Source of the DNA: an uncultured Prevotella sp. | GTDB taxonomy: Bacteria > Bacteroidota > Bacteroidia > Bacteroidales > Bacteroidaceae | Assembly (NCBI GenBank): GCA_900548195.1 | Contig: URJQ01000105.1 | Coordinates: 1-9,597 of the forward strand | Reading direction: 5' to 3' | DNA length: 9,597 bases | Shown here: in pieces, positions 5,413 through 9,597 of the stretch | Layout of the letters: each line of letters begins with the position of its first letter | How positions within the stretch are numbered: position 1 is the stretch's first letter | The notes under the pieces: generated by a model | What the model was told of the DNA's origin: nothing | Databases searched by the model: none | Seen by the model: only the letters and a program-made list of their open reading frames with translations | Position numbers and translations under genes: made by a program

Positions 5413-8400
5413 ATGCACAGACTACTGACTACCCTCATCCTATCCATCATCCATCTTTCCATATTTTCCACCGTCAGAGTGACCCATCTCAGCATAGAGG
5501 GCAGACAGGACTGTCCTCTCGGCATTGACGTGAAAGCGCCGTCATTGGGATGGAGACTCACCACTGACGACGGTTCATACCACGTCAGCCAGACCAGATA
5601 CCACATCCTCGTTGCCTCTTCCGAACTGTTGTTATCACAAGATAAAGGCGATATCTGGGACCATACCACGGTCTCCGATCAGTCCCAGTGGATTCCATTC
5701 TGTGGCAAGAAACTCTCTCCGAATGCCAAATATTGGTGGAAGGTGAGGGCTGAATATTCCTATTCTTCTTCCATCGACGGCAAGAAGACGAAAAAAGCAT
5801 GGACTGAATGGAGCGCACCCTCTTCGTGGAGCATGGGACTCATGCACGAATACAGATGGAAAGGCTACTGGATCGGAATGGAGCACGCCAATCCTTGGGA
5901 CCGTGAGGACGAGCATTCCAGACTCTCCGCACGCTATTTCCGCCGCACCTTCCCTCTGGCTTCGGAGGTGAAACGCGCCACGCTGCATATCTGCGGACTG
6001 GGACTCTACGAGGCATACATCGACGGAAGCCTCATCTCCAAAGACACAAAAAATGACCTCTCGCGCCTCGGCGACATCGTAATGACTCCTGCCCCTACCG
6101 ACTATCGCAAGAGCATCATCTACAATACTTTCGACATCACGCCCCTCTTGCAGAATGACCGCAGCAAGCATTGCATCGCCGTGACTGTGAGCAACGGACG
6201 CTTCTACACCATGCAGCAAAACAAGAAGAAGCATAAGATAACCAATTTCGGTTATCCTTGTCTGCGTGCAAACCTCATCATCGAATATAATAACGGTAAG
6301 ACTGAGACCATCGCCACCGACGATAAACTATGGCGACTGAATGCCGACGGCGCTATCCGCTCGGCAAATGAATACGACGGCGAGATATATGATGCCCGAA
6401 AGCAGTTTGGCGGCTCAGCGAAAGCATGGACCTCTCCCGATTTTGATGATTCTTCCTGGCAGTTAGCACAGCGCTCTGCCATCCCTTCTGGCTCTCTCAT
6501 TGGTAATCTTACTCCGCCAATGCGCATATTAGACACTCTCAGAGTGAAGCATTCATCGACCATCGGCAACGCCATAGTGATGGATTTCGGGCAGAATTAT
6601 GCTGGATGGACGAGGATAAACACTGCCGCCTGCCGTCTGAGCAAGGGCGACACTCTACGCATACGCTACGCTGAGCGCCTCAATGCTGACGGTTCGCTCT
6701 ACACGGCAAACCTCCGCCACGCTCAATCGACCGACTTTTACATTGCCGATGGCAAGACCGACTCATGGTGGGCTCCACGCTTTACCACCCACGGAGGCAG
6801 ATATATCGAGGTCTCCGTCATAGGAAAGTCATGCCCCCAGCTCTCTGCCGATGATGTGATAGGCGAAGTGGTGAGCGATGATATGACAAGAAAGGGACAG
6901 TTCTCTTGTGGCAATATGACGCTCAACAGGCTGATGCAGAATGCTTATTGGGGAATATTGTCCAATTATAAGGGAATGCCTATCGACTGTCCGCAGAGGG
7001 ACGAACGCCAACCGTGGCTCGGCGACCGCACTATGGGATGCTGGGGAGAGAGCTTCCTCCTTGACAATGGTGCGCTCTACCTCAAATGGATAAAGGACAT
7101 CACTGAGGCTCAGCGCTCTGACGGATGTATTCCTGATGTGGCGCCTGCCTACTGGAATTACTATTCCGACAACGTCACATGGCCTACTGTCATCATCACT
7201 GCGGCAGAAATGCTCTATCGTCAGTATGGCGACACCAGGGCGATAGAGGCTTATTATCCTCAGATGATGAAGTGGTTTTCCCACATCTGGGAGGACAAAC
7301 GCGACAGCAAGACCGGTCTCGTGAAGGCTGACAAATACGGCGACTGGTGCGTCACTCCGGAATCACCTTCCCTCATCCATTCTCAGGACCCGGGAAGAAA
7401 GACGGACGGCATGCTGATAGGCTCCGCATATATGTTTCATCTGGCAAATATCATGAAGTCGTTTGCCTCTATTCTCATGGAGAAAACGGCAACTGACGGC
7501 ATGGAAATGGAGCGTCGCGGAATGTCAAGGAATGTTCTTGCCGCTGACACATTATTATATAATAGCGTGAGAAGCAAACTGCGCAAAGCGATAAACGATC
7601 ATTTCCTCGTGGTGAAGCCCGGCACTTCGGCTGTCACTCTCTATGCTCCTGACTGCGCCCCACAGCACATGCTCTATCCCGACAGCATCTATTATGCCAA
7701 TAATTCCCTGACTGCCAATCTCCTGCCTCTCGCTTTCGGCATAGTGCCTGAGCAATATGAGGAGGTCATCACCAATCAGATTCTCTCAAGACTCCTGCTC
7801 AATCCTGCCAACGGGCATCTCTGTTGCGGCGTAATAGGTGTGCAATGGCTCCTCACTGAGCTATCCCGACGACACCGTACCGACGTGGCTTACCTCCTTG
7901 CATCGCGTAAGGACTTCCCTTCATGGGGCTTTATGGCTGAACAAGGGGCTACTACCATCTGGGAGCTATGGAATGGCGACACAGCTAATCCTGCGATGAA
8001 CTCCGGCAATCACGTCATGTTGCTCGGCGATCTCGTCCCTTGGATGTTCCGCGACCTCGGCGGCATAGCGCCTGCCGAAGCGGGATATAAGCGCATTCGC
8101 CTCGCTCCTCGATTTGAATTGGAAGAACTCAGTCAGGCTACTGCTTCGTATGAATGCCCTTACGGCATGATAAAATCATCATGGCAAAAGACTCTCGACC
8201 ATCTGCATTGGGAGATTACTATCCCTTGTAACACAGTGGCTGAAGTCCAGATGCCCCACAAGGTTCTCACTCTCGGCTCTGGTCACTACGTCTTCGATGA
8301 GTCTTTACCTCTCTCCTCCGTTCCTGCCGACAAGCAGAAAGGCAGTGATATGCAGGTGAAAGCCAATGAATTCCTGTATGAGAAGGCTGAGTTTCCTTCC

Positions 8401-9489
8401 TGCCACGCCTGTACCATTGCCGAACTGACCAATGGCGACCTCCTTGCCGCTTACTTCGGAGGGTCGTATGAGAGTTGTCCGGATGTGTGCATCTACACCC
8501 AGCGCAAGCGTCTCATCAAGCGCGATGCCAAGCATGGCAACGTCTATGAGGCGGGATGGTCGGCTCCCGTGAAAGTGGCTGACGGCATAATGAATGACTC
8601 CCTCCGTAAAGCGTGCTACAATCCTGTACTCTTCCAGATTCCCGGTGGTGACCTGTTGCTCCACTACAAGATAGGCAAGGATGTGCGCGACTGGACCGGT
8701 TATCAGATGAGAAGCACTGACAACGGCTACACATGGTCATCACAGCGCGACTCCATCCCTGCCGTTGCCGGAGTATGTCCCGACTCTCTGCTCGGCGCAA
8801 TAAAGAATCAACCTATTTTCCTGCCTAAAGGATTCCGCTGCAAGAATGGCACAGTGCTCACGACGTCACGCATCATAGCGCCCACAAGTAAGGAGACTGC
8901 CTTTGCATCCAAGGTAAAGCCAGGGCAATGGAGATGCTATATGGAGATTTCGGAAGACGACGGACGAAGCTGGACGATTACCCCACAGGTGCCACAAAAT
9001 AATAATCTCTTCCGCACCATCCAGCCCACCGTGCTCATTCATCGCGATGGCAGACTGCAGTTGCTTGCTCGCACTGCGCCTCCTAAGCATCCCGCACAGA
9101 AAGAGAATGCGCGCGTAGCCACCTCCTGGAGTGATGATGGCGGGCTGACATGGTCTGAGATGGAGTTTGTCAAGGATTTACCCAACAATAATTCCGGCAT
9201 AGATGCCGTCACTCTCCCTGACGGATCCTTCGCCATAATCTATAATCCTTTCGGTTGCGTAGATTGGAAGAAGAAGACAGAAGCCGACCGCAACAAGCCG
9301 CTCCGCAACCCTCTCTGGGTGGCAACATCCCCCGATGGCATCCACTGGACGCCCCAACTCTCTCTCGAATCCTCCCCCATCAGCCAGTATTCCTACCCAT
9401 CCATGATAGTAGGAAGCGACGGCTCCCTCCATTGCATCTACACTTGGCGACGACAGAGAGTGAAATATCAGCGGATTGGCTTGCAGTAA
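5413..9489 (+). CDS. Exported GH78 alpha-L-rhamnosidase fused to a C-terminal sialidase-like BNR beta-propeller
   Basis: The 1358-residue protein starts with a signal peptide (MHRLLTTLILSIIHLSIFST). Next come an Fn3-like rhamnosidase N-terminal region (about 22-142, with CPLGIDVKAPSLGWRL), a carbohydrate-binding Bac_rhamnosid_N domain (about 148-375) and a beta-sandwich (about 380-475, MDFGQNYAGW). The catalytic (alpha/alpha)6 barrel spans about 495-885 and a C-terminal rhamnosidase domain about 890-965. The barrel has IDCPQRDERQPWLGD (524-538), with probable general acid E531 plus D538, and TTIWELWNGD with probable general base E851. The second module, about 985-1358, resembles BNR_2 'exo-alpha-sialidase' domains: FPSCHAC (H998), FGGSYESCPDV, then Asp boxes STDNGYTW (1101-1108), SEDDGRSW (1180-1187), SDDGGLTW (1240-1247) and a degenerate SPDGIHW (1306-1312). 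GH78 removes terminal alpha-L-rhamnose from plant glycans. The target of the second module is unknown. No SusC/SusD neighbour, lipoprotein cysteine or type IX sorting domain is visible, so a periplasmic location is likely. Confidence 0.92.
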   Translation: MHRLLTTLILSIIHLSIFSTVRVTHLSIEGRQDCPLGIDVKAPSLGWRLTTDDGSYHVSQTRYHILVASSELLLSQDKGDIWDHTTVSDQSQWIPFCGKKLSPNAKYWWKVRAEYSYSSSIDGKKTKKAWTEWSAPSSWSMGLMHEYRWKGYWIGMEHANPWDREDEHSRLSARYFRRTFPLASEVKRATLHICGLGLYEAYIDGSLISKDTKNDLSRLGDIVMTPAPTDYRKSIIYNTFDITPLLQNDRSKHCIAVTVSNGRFYTMQQNKKKHKITNFGYPCLRANLIIEYNNGKTETIATDDKLWRLNADGAIRSANEYDGEIYDARKQFGGSAKAWTSPDFDDSSWQLAQRSAIPSGSLIGNLTPPMRILDTLRVKHSSTIGNAIVMDFGQNYAGWTRINTAACRLSKGDTLRIRYAERLNADGSLYTANLRHAQSTDFYIADGKTDSWWAPRFTTHGGRYIEVSVIGKSCPQLSADDVIGEVVSDDMTRKGQFSCGNMTLNRLMQNAYWGILSNYKGMPIDCPQRDERQPWLGDRTMGCWGESFLLDNGALYLKWIKDITEAQRSDGCIPDVAPAYWNYYSDNVTWPTVIITAAEMLYRQYGDTRAIEAYYPQMMKWFSHIWEDKRDSKTGLVKADKYGDWCVTPESPSLIHSQDPGRKTDGMLIGSAYMFHLANIMKSFASILMEKTATDGMEMERRGMSRNVLAADTLLYNSVRSKLRKAINDHFLVVKPGTSAVTLYAPDCAPQHMLYPDSIYYANNSLTANLLPLAFGIVPEQYEEVITNQILSRLLLNPANGHLCCGVIGVQWLLTELSRRHRTDVAYLLASRKDFPSWGFMAEQGATTIWELWNGDTANPAMNSGNHVMLLGDLVPWMFRDLGGIAPAEAGYKRIRLAPRFELEELSQATASYECPYGMIKSSWQKTLDHLHWEITIPCNTVAEVQMPHKVLTLGSGHYVFDESLPLSSVPADKQKGSDMQVKANEFLYEKAEFPSCHACTIAELTNGDLLAAYFGGSYESCPDVCIYTQRKRLIKRDAKHGNVYEAGWSAPVKVADGIMNDSLRKACYNPVLFQIPGGDLLLHYKIGKDVRDWTGYQMRSTDNGYTWSSQRDSIPAVAGVCPDSLLGAIKNQPIFLPKGFRCKNGTVLTTSRIIAPTSKETAFASKVKPGQWRCYMEISEDDGRSWTITPQVPQNNNLFRTIQPTVLIHRDGRLQLLARTAPPKHPAQKENARVATSWSDDGGLTWSEMEFVKDLPNNNSGIDAVTLPDGSFAIIYNPFGCVDWKKKTEADRNKPLRNPLWVATSPDGIHWTPQLSLESSPISQYSYPSMIVGSDGSLHCIYTWRRQRVKYQRIGLQ

Positions 9490-9562
9490 CAATACACACA
9501 ATATGCAGAATGTCATATTATGGTCTGAAGTTTTGCAAGCAACTAACATGCTACTAATCAGT
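9490..9562 (+). other. Tail downstream of the GH78 gene with a small inverted repeat
   Basis: AATATG (9500-9505) and CATATT (9514-9519) form a six-base inverted repeat with an eight-base loop, just after the stop codon. No T run follows, so it is a poor terminator. Nothing else recognisable lies before repeat copy C. Confidence 0.25.
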
Positions 9563-9597
9563 AATAAAATATCAATAAATAAAAACAAACAAATATA
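9563..9597 (+). repeat. AT-rich repeat copy C, cut by the window edge
   Basis: It begins AATAAAATATCAA, 74 bases after the GH78 stop codon, and runs to the last base of the window, so its true end is unknown. It matches copy B (reverse complement) at 31 of 35 positions, and copy A at 22 of the first 23. By analogy with A and B, an inverted partner may follow just outside the window. Confidence 0.65.

Noticed and set aside
6976..7026. Inactive rhamnosidase because PWLGD replaces the more usual GW.GD
   Set aside because: The key acidic residues (D530, E531, D538) and the distal E851 are all present, so the Gly-to-Pro change is more likely a subfamily variation than loss of catalysis.
5231..9585. 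Complete transposon or integron cassette carrying the GH78 gene
   Set aside because: The flanking repeats are suggestive, but there is no transposase or integrase, no target duplication is evident, and a third repeat copy does not fit a simple two-ended element.
9503..9597. Open frame MQNVILWSEVLQATNM... running off the right edge
   Set aside because: It has about 31 codons in AT-rich DNA, and its second half is repeat copy C translated (Asn/Lys/Ile-rich). There is no promoter or leader and it is probably noncoding.

Overview
The window reads as chromosomal DNA from a Bacteroidota species, most likely Prevotella or a close relative. The evidence is a PorQ-type type IX secretion gene, a TonB with the usual Bacteroidota layout, a family 78 rhamnosidase, candidate promoters matching the Bacteroidota -7 element TAnnTTTG, and A-rich rather than Shine-Dalgarno leaders before start codons. 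No rRNA, tRNA, CRISPR array, transposase or phage gene was seen. Six protein genes fill almost all of the window, and no gene-free stretch exceeds 300 bases.

Layout, left to right. (1) 79-1398, minus strand: a secreted DUF2264 protein, with its own candidate promoter at 1495-1502. (2) 1598-4378, minus strand: a compact three-gene run transcribed as porQ, then a short-chain polyprenyl diphosphate synthase, then a TatD-family metal-dependent hydrolase, with gaps of 13 and 47 bases. (3) 4379-4526: a divergent intergenic region with candidate promoters facing both ways. (4) 4527-5219, plus strand: an energy transducer TonB. (5) 5220-5412: a regulatory-looking intergenic region. It holds two inverted copies of an AT-rich repeat, then a GC-rich hairpin with three TCCGC repeats. 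(6) 5413-9489, plus strand: a 1358-residue exported protein joining a complete GH78 alpha-L-rhamnosidase module to a C-terminal sialidase-like (BNR/Asp-box) beta-propeller. (7) 9490-9597: a short tail ending in a third copy of the AT-rich repeat, cut by the window edge.

How the parts may work together. The centre (porQ, prenyl synthase, tatD, tonB) looks like conserved core genes: outer-membrane protein export, isoprenoid lipid synthesis, nucleic-acid hydrolysis and energy supply to TonB-dependent transporters. Both flanking genes look like glycan-degradation accessory genes, but no SusC/SusD pair, sulfatase, lyase or hybrid two-component regulator is visible, so this is not a recognisable polysaccharide utilisation locus within these bounds. 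The most interesting items are the rhamnosidase/beta-propeller fusion, whose second module lacks the sialidase FRIP arginine motif, and the AT-rich repeat family bracketing that gene. All family assignments come from reading translated sequence and motifs; no database search was possible.
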